Assembly: GCA_032717465.1 (NCBI GenBank)
Contig: CM064669.1
Coordinates: 51,223,694-51,287,693, forward strand
Source of the DNA: Coenobita brevimanus
Taxonomy: Eukaryota; Arthropoda; Malacostraca; Decapoda; Coenobitidae
DNA: 64,000 nt
Direction: 5' to 3'
In this document: piece by piece, positions 56,901 to 60,805 of the stretch
Numbering within the stretch: the stretch's first letter is position 1
Layout of the letters: the number at the start of each line of letters is the position of its first letter
Position numbers and translations under genes: made by a program
The notes under the pieces: generated by a model
Seen by the model: the letters and a program-made list of their open reading frames with translations, nothing else
Databases searched by the model: none
Told to the model about the DNA's origin: nothing

Positions 56901-58268
56901 CTTTTGTGCTGTATATATATATATATATATAAAAGTACACCTCTCCCCCACTATTCGACAGGGATGCATTCCATAAAATGTGGTTGAATAATATATTGGT
57001 CAAATACCTAACCTATTTTTCCCCTAAGATTGTTAAGAAATAGGGGGGTTAGGTTCCTGACCACCTTCGTCATTCAAAAAATATTCAATAAAGATGGAAA
57101 AAAATACCGAAAGTGACACAGGGATTTGAGCTGTTTTCCTGTAGATGTATGTTCTCAAAGTACTACATAAATCTCAGATGATTGACATTGATTTTCGATC
57201 AGAAAAAGTATATACTGTACATATATACAGTATATATATATATTGAACAAACGAAATATACCTACTTAGTGATATTACAGAAAGCCGCTTGAACGCCTTC
57301 GATAGCGTGTTTACTGCCGATCCCGCCGACTGGACACGACATCACCACACCAAAACAAACTCAGATGTATGCAACTTAAAACCATAAATAGCAGTGGAAT
57401 CCTAACTGGAAGCGCTGAAACCTAACTTAGGGGCTTGGCCCCCAGGACCCCCCAGTGATTATAACCCACCTAACCTAGTGCAAACTAAGATGTGCATTAT
57501 ATCAAACTTGTGCCAAAACAGTATCATGCGTTAAGAGCCTTTGTTTATCATTGGCACAATTGTCACCTGACCATGCGATGGCGAAACACTCACTCAGGCT
57601 GGTCAATGTGGGGGGTAAACTTTGATGAAAATGTTATCATGTTGGGTTAGGTATAGTGTCGCAGCACACAGGAGGAAAACATTTGTTTAATGGGTTATCC
57701 GACACACCAACATGGGAAATATTTAGGGTCATCACGGCCAGGGGTTAAATACAAAGAAAACTTGGTATGGGAAGTATTGCTTGTTTTCACCAAACAGATA
57801 CATGGATGCATCATCATATTTGCAGGGCACACGAGCCCTCCACAATTACAAGGTGGTTCTTGTGTGTGTGTGTGGTTATATACAGGGTGTCCTGGGAGGT
57901 AAGGCAAAAACTTTGGGAAATGATAGATGAGGGAATTCTAAGCAAAAAATGTTAAATGAACATGTGGCCAAATCTCAGCCATTACGGAGCCACAATTACT
58001 GATTACCTTATGGGTGAATTATGGAGACCATTTTTGCCCATAAGCCCATCAGTAATCGTGGCTCCGTAATGGTTGAGATTTGGAATAATGCCTGCTAAAA
58101 TGCATCAGTATAGTTTGTACTCTGGGAAATGAATACTCTAGCAGCTGTGCTTTAAAATAGACTGACATGTTACCTTTTCTTCTGCAGGCTGGATTTAGTC
58201 GAGGTCTGTCCTTTGGCACAGCAGATGATGACTTCACCCTGGAGAGTCTGGATCCACTCAAGAACTAA
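13797..58268 (+). CDS. ced-6: PTB-domain engulfment adaptor CED-6/GULP1, nine-exon coding span
   Basis: Nine exons with GT-AG borders join into a 436-codon frame (1308 nt plus TAA). Family knowledge: CED-6/GULP binds NPxY tails of engulfment receptors (CED-1/Draper/MEGF10, LRP1) at the plasma membrane, and also acts with clathrin/AP2 in receptor uptake. Seen here: an Asn-rich N-terminus (1-38), a PTB domain (about 42-183) carrying [26 protein letters not shown] and [16 protein letters not shown], a Leu/Val heptad coiled coil (about 184-222), a PxxPxR segment in PPLPPR (263-268), DIFSAP at 282-287 and 378-383, DDDF at 292, 316 and 423, and DPF at 385-387. The length lies between human GULP1 (about 300 aa) and the nematode/fly proteins (about 490-520 aa). 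Exon phases all agree. The start is the ATG at 13797, with A at -3; a second ATG follows immediately. Orthology is very secure; the N-terminus is slightly less so. Confidence 0.95.
13945..14060 (+). repeat. (TATG)n imperfect array
   Basis: TATGTATG and TTGTGTGTATG units starting 45 nt after the exon 1 donor. Confidence 0.9.
14161..14640 (+). repeat. (AG)n, polypyrimidine, (AG)n, (ATT)n, (TAC)n
   Basis: (AG)n 14161-14226, C/T-rich 14270-14505, (AG)n 14534-14582, then ATT and TAC triplets to 14630. Confidence 0.93.
14695..14850 (+). repeat. Family-D dispersed repeat copy
   Basis: Contains TGTGGACTGCAGGCTGGAAC, TTTAGGGACGTTTGTATAGC and TGCCACCACGTGAAGGCGT. Preceded by trinucleotide arrays at 14583-14630. 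Confidence 0.55.
14909..15225 (+). repeat. Imperfect tandem repeat of about 80-90 bp, 4 copies
   Basis: GTGTATGGTGTAGGTTAGG, GTATTTTTTAGGTAAGGTA and GGTTTAGAAGTG(A)AAAGGAAG recur in this order. Confidence 0.75.
15420..16115 (+). repeat. 21-bp minisatellite, about 33 copies
   Basis: The unit GTTAGCTGCAGGGGAGGTGTG varies at a few positions, with occasional 1-2 base deletions. Most units carry a CTGCAG (PstI) site. As 21 is a multiple of 3, it produces artificial heptapeptide-repeat ORFs on both strands. Confidence 0.95.
16203..16246. mobile_element. M1-family solo right end
   Basis: GTGCAGGCCAAATCGCTAAG then GAAGGGGTGTTAGGAAATCC, with no facing left end nearby. Similar solo ends occur at 6510-6550 and 29095-29135. 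Confidence 0.5.
16406..16846 (+). repeat. (TTA)n, (GT)n, (AG)n arrays
   Basis: (TTA)n 16406-16449, (GT)n 16646-16695, (AG)n 16736-16760 and 16784-16846. Confidence 0.95.
16850..17790 (+). repeat. Polypurine and (GCAG/GCAA)n low-complexity stretch
   Basis: G/A-rich to about 17245, then GCAAGCAAGC and GGCAGGCAGG-type sequence to 17790. ORFs here are low complexity. Confidence 0.75.
18255..18362 (-). mobile_element. Family-A dispersed repeat, copy A1 (partial)
   Basis: Starts with TCTGTCTATCTATC repeats, then GCCAGACGCCATAATCCCGT and a segment ending GGGGCACTAACCCTCCAC. It matches A2 and A3. The shared hairpin core is missing. Confidence 0.6.
18585..19020 (+). repeat. CACCATCATCACCATCACT-type minisatellite
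   Basis: Trinucleotide-based units (CAC/CAT/ATC) with an ACTCACCA or ACTCGCCA spacer every 15-25 bp. The resulting His/Ser/Pro ORF is spurious. Confidence 0.9.
20029..20225. mobile_element. Two M1-family left ends in tandem
   Basis: GGTCGCATTCTGA...TTTCGTAAC...CTTTTCC...GGTTTATTTTGCAC occurs at 20029-20095 and again at 20157-20225. Each is preceded by GGAAGGCTGGGTTG, so a unit of about 125 bp is directly duplicated. A third, headless unit continues to about 20315. Confidence 0.6.
20733..21001 (+). repeat. 34-bp minisatellite, 8 copies
   Basis: The unit CCTGATTTTACAAACGTTCC followed by TCTACTCCAGCATG repeats eight times at exact 34-bp spacing, with scattered substitutions. Confidence 0.95.
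21234..21580. mobile_element. M1-family MITE, compound copy
   Basis: The left end runs from GTCGTATTCTGTAAGTGGCC through CCGAAACACCTCCGTCTTAG to CGATTTAGTT. A degraded right end lies at 21385-21425 and a better one (TAAATAAATCGCTAAGGAAG) at 21533-21580. Two elements, or one with a duplicated right part. Confidence 0.6.
22975..23155 (+). mobile_element. Family-C dispersed repeat copy
   Basis: Shares TTGAATGCTGAGTTGTA, ATAATGCTAGTGACGAAGAA and the TTTAAGGTGAAAGAG end with other family members. The left terminal repeat is lost. Confidence 0.55.
23194..23256 (+). repeat. (CA)n microsatellite
   Basis: Pure CA, about 30 units, just after a family-C repeat. Confidence 0.98.
25414..25663 (+). repeat. 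(CA)n and joined (GT)n-(AG)n arrays
   Basis: (CA)n 25414-25447; (GT)n 25555-25600 running into (AG)n to 25663. Confidence 0.96.
25760..25960 (+). repeat. Imperfect TTGGATCACT repeat
   Basis: CTTGGATCACTC/G or TGCATCACTAC recurs about nine times at 15-35 bp spacing. Confidence 0.7.
26170..26345 (+). repeat. Family-D dispersed repeat copy
   Basis: Starts TTTTAATCCTAGGCTCGT directly after (TAG)n/(TTG)n at 26130-26168, then GTGCAGGCTGAAGTTG, AAAGACGTTTGTCC and TTGCCACCACGTGAAGGCGT. Confidence 0.6.
26383..26585 (-). mobile_element. Family-C dispersed repeat copy, inverted
   Basis: Ends are inverted relative to each other: ATACTCTTTATCTTAACTTC on the left, GGCGAAGTTAGAGTAAAAAG on the right. The interior reads as the family in reverse (for example GATGCTAGTCATGAAG on the minus strand). 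Confidence 0.6.
27045..27131 (+). repeat. (CA)n microsatellite
   Basis: Pure CA, more than 40 units. Confidence 0.98.
28024..28141 (+). repeat. (GT)n with CTGT interruptions
   Basis: About 118 bp of GT interrupted near 28080-28110 by GTCTGT variants. Confidence 0.98.
28290..28556 (+). mobile_element. Family-A dispersed repeat, copy A2
   Basis: Plus-sense copy with a hairpin core (28368-28398) followed by GGTGGTAACCATATAACC, a family-specific segment and a TAGATAGATAGAGATAG tail at about 28540-28556. It shares its core with the SINE family but not the tRNA-like part. Confidence 0.65.
28999..29105 (+). repeat. Direct duplication of about 53 bp
   Basis: AGGACGTCAGTAACATGCAG plus AAGAGGAGCAGGGTGAAGTA is repeated once with few changes, and is followed by an M1-type right end. 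Confidence 0.8.
29264..29740 (+). repeat. (ATT)n and (TGG)n-rich arrays
   Basis: (ATT)n 29264-29300 and TGGTGGTGATGG-type sequence 29540-29740. Confidence 0.92.
29915..30105 (+). mobile_element. Family-C dispersed repeat copy
   Basis: Contains CCTAATCTGGCTTAAAATTG, a GAATCCGGAGTTGTA segment, CTGCCACTGTGCTTAGCGAA and a GTTTGGGTGAAATA end in family order, quite diverged. Confidence 0.5.
30317..30400 (+). repeat. (GT)n ending in (GC)n
   Basis: (GT)n for about 70 bp followed by GCGTGCGCGCGCGC, a Z-DNA-prone alternation. Confidence 0.96.
31134..31925. repeat. Palindromic repeat module (two inverted hairpins plus partial units)
   Basis: Hairpin 1 has arms 31134-31217 and 31236-31325; hairpin 2 has arms 31717-31805 and 31834-31925. 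The arms carry GTGCAGTATATTTTTCTGGT, GATTTGAGTGATTTTTGCC and AATGCTTCATTT motifs. The two hairpins are themselves inverted relative to each other (their loops match in reverse complement). Between them lie three partial left arms (31421, 31545, 31612) separated by GGTTAGGTTAGGTCAGGTCT segments. Confidence 0.75.
32041..32205 (+). repeat. (CCCTA)n / (CACTA)n short-period array
   Basis: Pentamer CCCTA runs interspersed with CCTGCACTA and ending in CACTACACTA. It lies about 115 nt before exon 2. Not the arthropod telomere repeat (CCTAA). Confidence 0.9.
32321..32385 (+). CDS. ced-6: ced-6 coding exon 2 (start of PTB domain)
   Basis: The acceptor TCTTTCACAG ends at 32320 and the donor AAG|GTAGGT starts at 32386. 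This 65-nt exon completes codon 35 and encodes [20 protein letters not shown] followed by K56. The KNWLHPP-x4[10 protein letters not shown] stretch is the characteristic first strand and helix region of the CED-6/GULP PTB domain. The exon is isolated, with 18.4 kb of intron upstream and 3.35 kb downstream. Confidence 0.95.
32400..33640 (+). repeat. 30/28-bp mixed minisatellite
   Basis: Two related units alternate irregularly: a 30-mer (TCTCACTGTTGGCACTGTCC plus CTCCCTTACC) and a 28-mer (TCTCACTGTTGGAACACCCT plus GCCTTCCC). The ends (32400-32640 and 33440-33640) are degraded. It begins about 15 nt after the exon 2 donor and generates overlapping spurious ORFs of up to 379 codons. Confidence 0.95.
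34503..34999 (-). mobile_element. SINE-like copy S1
   Basis: Minus-strand copy of a dispersed family of about 450 bp. It has a (GATG)n 3' tail (seen here as CATC repeats at 34503), a tRNA-like middle, a hairpin core at about 34750-34780 and a purine-rich 5' part with a duplicated segment (34783 and 34845). Similar to S2-S5. Confidence 0.7.
35736..35906 (+). CDS. ced-6: ced-6 coding exon 3 (PTB core)
   Basis: 171 nt, phase 0 to phase 0, residues 57-113. It starts [20 protein letters not shown] and ends [14 protein letters not shown]. These strands and helix are the most conserved part of the family. The acceptor is GTGTGACAG. The donor is AAG|GTTGGT, with T at +3 and G at +4, weaker than the other donors of this gene. 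The frame into exon 4 requires this site: the alternative GTACAG 4 nt downstream would cause a frameshift. Confidence 0.95.
35960..36032 (+). repeat. (GT)n to (GCGT)n array in intron 3
   Basis: (GT)n then GCGTGTGCGCGTGTGCGC-type alternation, 54 nt after the exon 3 donor. Z-DNA-prone. Confidence 0.95.
37379..37478 (+). repeat. 33-35 bp tandem repeat, 3 copies
   Basis: The CATCTTTATCCCAGCCAATG plus TCCTTTTACC unit occurs three times in intron 3. Confidence 0.8.
38027..38164 (+). CDS. ced-6: ced-6 coding exon 4 (PTB core)
   Basis: 138 nt, residues 114-159. It starts [20 protein letters not shown] and ends [11 protein letters not shown]. The [15 protein letters not shown] block is diagnostic of CED-6/GULP rather than Numb or Shc PTB domains. 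The acceptor is TTTTTGACTTACAG and the donor is TTG|GTAAGT. A MITE lies only about 21 nt past the donor (38186-38392). Confidence 0.95.
38186..38392. mobile_element. Family-C MITE copy beside exon 4
   Basis: Inverted ends: TACTGTTTTTACTCTGACTT on the left; the reverse complement of the right reads TACTGTTTTTACCTTAACCT. The ends read TA|CTG...CAG|TA, consistent with TA target duplication. The interior matches copies at 5380, 22975, 29915 and 60655. It starts about 21 nt downstream of the exon 4 donor. Confidence 0.75.
38930..39110 (+). repeat. Family-D dispersed repeat copy
   Basis: Begins after a short TAGTAGTAG, with ACAACCCTAGGCTCATCTGA, ATGGACTGCACATGGAGG, AATGTTTGTATAACCAGGC and CAGTGCCACCAAATGAATGC. 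It lies in intron 4 just before the exon 5 acceptor. Confidence 0.55.
39235..39456 (+). CDS. ced-6: ced-6 coding exon 5 (PTB C-terminal helix plus coiled coil)
   Basis: 222 nt, residues 160-233. [20 protein letters not shown] is the C-terminal PTB helix that closes the peptide groove. The following segment, with [20 protein letters not shown] and [12 protein letters not shown], has Leu/Val/Ile at heptad spacing and corresponds to the leucine zipper that mediates GULP/CED-6 self-association. The acceptor is CACCCATCAG and the donor AAT|GTAAGG. Confidence 0.95.
39457..41142 (+). other. ced-6 intron 5 (1.7 kb)
   Basis: Mostly unique sequence. A stretch at 40145-40510 has stop-broken translation resembling a LINE C-terminal tail (weak), and a 25-bp x2 direct repeat lies near 40727-40775. 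Confidence 0.85.
41143..41285 (+). CDS. ced-6: ced-6 coding exon 6 (Ser/Thr/Pro-rich linker)
   Basis: 143 nt, phase 0 to phase 2, residues 234-280 plus two bases of codon 281. It begins [12 protein letters not shown], where LLMLN weakly resembles a clathrin box, and contains [13 protein letters not shown] with a PxxPxR class II SH3-ligand pattern. The acceptor ATTGACTCAAG lacks C before AG; using the CAG 7 nt later would put a TGA in frame. The donor is TTGA|GTAGGT. The joint gives LIDDIF across exons 6 and 7, which supports the phase. Confidence 0.9.
41515..41861 (+). mobile_element. SINE-like copy S2
   Basis: Plus-strand copy. It shows a hairpin core at 41580-41612, a possible pol III A box TGGTTTAATGG at 41655-41665, a possible B box GGTCAATATCC at 41702-41712 and a GATGGATGGATG tail ending about 41861. 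The box spacing (about 37 nt) fits a tRNA-derived head. Confidence 0.7.
42163..42437 (-). mobile_element. Family-A dispersed repeat, copy A3
   Basis: Minus-strand copy with the same order as A2: (TCTA) tail, ATAATCCCGTACGGGGTGGC, hairpin core at about 42318-42350, and an end AGTGACAGGAAAGATGGGAG matching the A2 start in reverse. Confidence 0.65.
42740..43465 (+). mobile_element. LINE 3' fragment with (GAT)n tail
   Basis: The translation shows a GVLSPF...[12 protein letters not shown] remnant at about 42765-42865. After an internal deletion comes the typical LINE C-terminal region (42954-43217) with [11 protein letters not shown] and [21 protein letters not shown] 3' noncoding part ends in a short GATGATGATG tail near 43450-43462. 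Confidence 0.75.
43543..43609 (-). mobile_element. SINE-like fragment S5 (3' end only)
   Basis: Only the (CATC)n tail and the adjacent GAGGAGC...CCCGGGGCTAGGCA segment are present, ending 58 bp before exon 7. A truncated 3' end of the same family as S1-S4. Confidence 0.55.
43668..43894 (+). CDS. ced-6: ced-6 coding exon 7 (acidic DDDF-PRAEE repeats, proline-rich)
   Basis: 227 nt, phase 2 to phase 1, residues 281-356. It encodes [10 protein letters not shown], then [10 protein letters not shown] (292-301) and the related [11 protein letters not shown] (315-325), then a proline-rich stretch ending FSTPPPL. The acidic F-[ND]-P-R-A motif is, as I recall, also found in insect Ced-6 tails. The acceptor is TTTTTTGGTTCCAG and the donor CTGG|GTAAGT. 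Confidence 0.93.
44912..45338 (+). mobile_element. SINE-like copy S3
   Basis: Plus-strand copy beginning with the GTAGGTGGGGGTGCTCACC end, with a hairpin core at about 45070-45100, A box TGGTTTAGTG near 45143 and a GAT-rich tail. The B-box region is partly deleted compared with S2. Confidence 0.7.
45436..45881 (-). mobile_element. SINE-like copy S4
   Basis: Minus-strand copy about 100 bp from S3 in the opposite orientation. It starts with the CATC repeats of the tail, has the hairpin core at about 45685-45713 and ends GCCCCCACCTACC at 45881. This looks like the full family length. Confidence 0.7.
45985..46240 (+). mobile_element. LINE C-terminal relic
   Basis: A broken frame reads [17 protein letters not shown] and, further on, [13 protein letters not shown]. 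This matches the conserved C-terminal tail of arthropod LINE polyproteins (W-F-GHV-R; A-DR-AW). It contains a run of G and several stops. Confidence 0.65.
46434..46594 (+). CDS. ced-6: ced-6 coding exon 8 (proline-rich, DIFSAP and DPF motifs)
   Basis: 161 nt, phase 1 to phase 0, residues 357-410. It starts [12 protein letters not shown], a basic proline-rich SH3-ligand-like stretch. [16 protein letters not shown] follows, repeating the DIFSAP of exon 7 and adding DPF, a known AP2 alpha-ear ligand. It ends LAQFIEMK. The acceptor is TCTCTGGTTTTCAG and the donor AAG|GTAAGT. LINE and SINE relics flank the exon on both sides. Confidence 0.93.
46920..49200 (+). mobile_element. Non-LTR retrotransposon (LINE) reverse-transcriptase relic
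   Basis: Stop- and frameshift-broken reading frames give the order of a LINE RT. An N-terminal linker comes first (46940-47450), then [13 protein letters not shown] (about 47780-47820), [13 protein letters not shown] and [20 protein letters not shown] (about 47880-48020), the catalytic YADDAVLL (about 48280-48300) and a tail with [20 protein letters not shown] (about 49080-49135). No endonuclease domain is visible upstream, so the copy is 5'-truncated and dead. A 568-bp MITE splits it at 48477. I cannot assign the clade from inspection. Confidence 0.85.
48477..49044. mobile_element. TA-flanked MITE nested in the LINE relic
   Basis: Terminal inverted repeats of about 24 bp face each other: the left starts CGGTAAAACCTCTACAACTC and the reverse complement of the right starts CAGTAAAACCTCTACAATTC. 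Each end is bordered by TA (48475-48476 and 49045-49046), the target-site signature of Tc1/mariner/pogo elements. Removing the 568 bp plus one TA restores continuity of the LINE frame. No transposase is present. A shorter internal copy of the end motif occurs near 48990. Confidence 0.85.
49565..49742 (-). mobile_element. mariner-type transposase 3'-end relic
   Basis: The minus strand reads [20 protein letters not shown] then GEYFKGD. This is the C-terminal signature of mariner transposases (F-KCF-W-C-G-YFEGD). It is followed by a stop-rich 3' region and a CTTTCTGAACAGGCCTCA end that could be a degraded terminal repeat. Only the last part of the element remains. Confidence 0.7.
49778..49890 (+). 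mobile_element. Short LINE fragment ([14 protein letters not shown])
   Basis: The translation contains [16 protein letters not shown], a motif typical of the post-RT region of Jockey/CR1-like LINEs. It runs directly into the pyrimidine-rich satellite at 49890. Confidence 0.55.
49890..50515 (+). repeat. Pyrimidine-rich satellite (TTACCC/TTTCCC type)
   Basis: Irregular array of TTACCCTACCC and CTTCCTTTCCC blocks. The plus (sense) strand is almost entirely C and T. It is the complement in composition and motif of the purine array that follows. Confidence 0.9.
50640..51590 (+). repeat. Purine-rich minisatellite, GGGTAGGAAGAGGGGGTAGTA type
   Basis: Units of about 21-24 bp built on GGGTAGGAAGAGGGGGTAGT. 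Continuous ORFs of about 300 codons on the minus strand (Pro/Leu/Tyr/Thr only) are by-products. Confidence 0.9.
51597..52060 (+). repeat. Purine-rich 27-bp minisatellite
   Basis: The unit AGGAAGGGAGAGGGGGTGGC then AGGATAG repeats about 16 times, with small changes. Followed by 150 bp of unique AT-rich sequence with AATAAAG. Confidence 0.9.
52240..54030 (+). repeat. Purine-rich minisatellite, GGTAGGAAGAGGAGGAGGAG type
   Basis: About 1.8 kb of GGTAGGAAGAGGAGGAGGAG-like units of 20-24 bp. Pyrimidines on the plus strand are nearly limited to the T of GGTAGG. It could form triplex or G-rich structures. Confidence 0.9.
54745..55010 (+). repeat. Imperfect tandem repeat of about 60-75 bp
   Basis: CGACTCTCCTT-ATCTCCCAAA and GGGCTGTAGGA recur in order about four times with length differences. 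Confidence 0.7.
55290..55690 (+). repeat. 39-45 bp minisatellite, about 10 copies
   Basis: The unit is ACCAAGAACAGGAACTGGTG followed by TGTGTGACGCAGAAAGCAT. The first copies are longer and diverged; the last four are nearly identical. Confidence 0.95.
57970..58081. repeat. 34-bp inverted repeat, 44-nt spacer
   Basis: Arm 57970-58003 starts AAATCTCAGCCATTACGGAG; arm 58048-58081 is its near-perfect inverse (two differences). It ends 106 nt before exon 9 of ced-6. It could be the core of a small foldback MITE. Confidence 0.75.
58188..58268 (+). CDS. ced-6: ced-6 terminal coding exon 9
   Basis: The acceptor CCTTTTCTTCTGCAG ends at 58187. The exon encodes [20 protein letters not shown] then LDPLKN, followed by TAA at 58266-58268. 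The [12 protein letters not shown] ending repeats the acidic-Phe pattern of exon 7 and matches my recollection of the insect Ced-6 C-terminus. Phase 0 agrees with exon 8 across an 11.6-kb intron. Confidence 0.92.
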   Translation, partial: AGFSRGLSFGTADDDFTLESLDPLKN

Positions 58269-58490
58269 ATGGTTTGACCTTATCTTTTCCATCACATTCC
58301 ACCACCACTTTTCTGTACCCAACCACACCAGTATCCTTTCATTCCCCCACCCCACCATTGCACTCAACACTCTACTAAATACCTTACAATAGCACTCCAC
58401 AACACCCTCTCGATCTTCCACAATTCTGTGTTGTATACTTAGTCCAAAAAGTATGTGAAATTATTGTCTTAAAAAAAAAATAAAAAAAAA

Positions 58491-58496
58491 AATAAA
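58491..58496 (+). promoter_or_regulatory. Proximal poly(A) signal AATAAA
   Basis: First strong AATAAA, 223 nt after the stop codon. It lies in an A-rich run (another AATAAA at 58479) that could itself mimic a poly(A) tail. It would give a short 3' UTR isoform. Confidence 0.5.
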
Positions 58497-58902
58497 GCAT
58501 TAAAAAATGACTGTGTAAGCTGATGTTTATACTGTATCAATACTGCATGAAATCCACTATCCATTAAGAAGTATTTGTACTGACTAAAAATGCAGACTGC
58601 AGTGATGTTCACTATGAATCTGTCAATCTCCTAATTTCATATACTTTTTGAAGGAAGTGCACTTGCCCCTTCCCCTCAATTTCCCCACTATAGGGCAGCC
58701 CCATCCTTGTACTGTCATCCCTGCTTGAAAGACTTTAAGTTGCCACCAAGTGTGTGTGATATTTGCACATACTGTATTTAGTTAATGATTTCAGAGCAAA
58801 CTTAGCACAGTACTCTTACGTACAACTGTGATAATGCAAGTCTTTGCTTAGACTTACAAAAAAAAGTGGAAAAAAAAAAAAAAAAGTTATTTGCAGAGGT
58901 TC

Positions 58903-58960
58903 AATAAAAGCAGGTTAGTTCTAGCTAGTAGTTGCTATGAAGTGAAAGTGGAAAAATAAA
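58903..58960 (+). promoter_or_regulatory. Poly(A) signal pair AATAAA
   Basis: Two AATAAA hexamers, at 58903-58908 and 58955-58960, follow an A-rich tract. They are candidates for a 3' UTR of about 650-700 nt. Confidence 0.4.
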
Positions 58961-59822
58961 GGTAAACCATAATAGTATAGATGACCCTTTTCTTATTTAG
59001 CTTTCTCTTGAAAGAATGCATGCTCTTCAGCTAGTTCACCCTTATGAATGATAATTCATCACTGGACTCCTTACCTATCAGTGCTATCTAGCCTGTCCCA
59101 TAACTTGACAGCTCATCTTGTTTGCTAAGCACGTCACATCTGCAAAGTACACATGTACAGTTATGTACCCAGTTTATTACTATGCTGCAGCTATAACCAT
59201 GCAAGTAACCTATGCAAAGATGGACATGGACATTTACAAAAGTGCACATTAAACATGAGCATACTAGGCAATGCACAAACTTCGCATTTCAACCAAACTT
59301 GCAAACAGTATATAGTACTGTTTGCATGATGTGCACTATCTGCACAAGGCACTTTCACATGCACAAACACTCAACCACATAAGAGATACACATTGAAATA
59401 TAATTTATGTATGAACATATCTGTATAAAAATGTATTCCCACAGCTACTGACTTATTATAGTCTTGCAACCTGATATTGTGTGTAAAGTCCACCCTCCTC
59501 CCCTTTTTTGTACACAACTGTTTTAGATATCTGCTAATCTCAGTTATAAAAAAAATATATATATATATACAGAGGGAATATTCAGTTGTTCTCAATGAGT
59601 ACCATTTCTGTAAAAAGCTATCAAGGAAATCTGATTCACTCAATGAGCGGCTAATTGGTGTTTTTCAGTGATTGTAGAAACAGTATTTTGTTACCCTTGT
59701 GATTTGTGAAAAACATGAAATTACCCAAAATTACTGGGGGTGGGTAGGGTATATTATAAATGTTATAGAATAACTGACAGGCACTGATAGGAATGTTCCA
59801 TAAAGTTTAATTATGGCATGTG

Positions 59823-59898
59823 TGGGAGTTGTTAATAGAATATAAACTTAGCTTATGAGTGGGAGTTGTTAATGGAATATAAACTTAGCTTATGAGTG
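59823..59898 (+). repeat. 38-bp direct duplication in the 3' UTR region
   Basis: TGGGAGTTGTTAATAGAATA plus TAAACTTAGCTTATGAG is repeated once immediately with one change. Confidence 0.85.
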
Positions 59899-60654
59899 TG
59901 TTAATAACAACATATATTTGAGAACAGTGGAGGAAAACTAGAGCATATTTGACACCTACCCAGTACTTGAACATGAAGCTGATTTGACACCAAGGAATGC
60001 AAGTTTAAATGGGACTGTAAAAAAATCAGTTGAACATAAAATGATCATTATTCTAGAGGTATGAATGGATAAGTAATTCTAAACAAAATGCTAAGTACGA
60101 ATGACTGAATCAGTGTTTTTTTCTCTGAAATTATGAACTGATCAATCAAGATAATCAATTTTTAGTGACAATATGGAAGAAGTTAAGTTGGAGATAGGGC
60201 TTTATAACCAGGTTTGGCGAGTTTCGGGTACAGCCATCAGCAAAAGTGTCCCTACATTTCTCTCCCAGCTATGGCAATGTAAAGTGCTATGTGACCTGTG
60301 TTTATGTGATAGCAGGAGGAAGCAGTTAACAGAAGAGTATGAGAAGGAAAAACACCCTGTCATTTGGGGAGAAAGGAAAAATATGGAAGGCAGGACACAA
60401 CACTACTGGAGAACTGTGCAAACTTCTGTTCATGGCTGTACCTTGACTCTGGTGCTGCAACGTGATGCAAATTCAGTTAATTGTAAAATAGTGTGGCTGA
60501 AAGTTGCTGTATGAAATATATGGAAAGTAAAGTTAGGTTGGGTCTGAGAATGCAAGGTAGGAAGGTGCTGATTTACTCATTGGAAGGGTAACTATACTCT
60601 TTTTACAATAATTCAACGTAAAGTTATTATATTTCATGAATATTAAGTTATGAG

Positions 60655-60805
60655 AAATAGTACTAAAATAAGATGCTTGTCATGCAAAAATGTTATGGAC
60701 AGGATGCAGCACTGCACTGTCATCTTTCTGCTTTTGGGCTGTGTGAAATAAGCTGCAAGAGGACAAATATCTAGATCAAGTCACAGTAAAAAGGGTATAA
60801 TGTGT
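60655..60805 (+). mobile_element. Family-C dispersed repeat copy in the 3' UTR region
   Basis: ATAAGATGCTTGTCATG, GGCTGTGTGAAATAAGCTGC and CACAGTAAAAAGGGTATA match the family in order. It is the only clear transposon-like copy in the 58.3-64 kb stretch. Confidence 0.5.

Larger units (their letters stand above)
46595..58187 (+). other. ced-6 intron 8 (11.6 kb)
   Basis: Phase 0 intron. It holds a LINE relic with a nested MITE (46920-49200), a mariner relic (49565-49742), a LINE fragment (49778-49890), pyrimidine- then purine-rich minisatellites (49890-54030), tandem repeats at 54745-55010 and 55290-55690, and an inverted repeat at 57970-58081. From 55700 to 57960 I see only unique sequence with small repeat fragments and a short (TA)n. 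Confidence 0.85.

Noticed and set aside
56930..57130. pogo/Tigger-type transposon end (CCCCCACTATTCGACAGGGA)
   Set aside because: Suggestive of a transposon end but I could not find a matching inverted end or any transposase.
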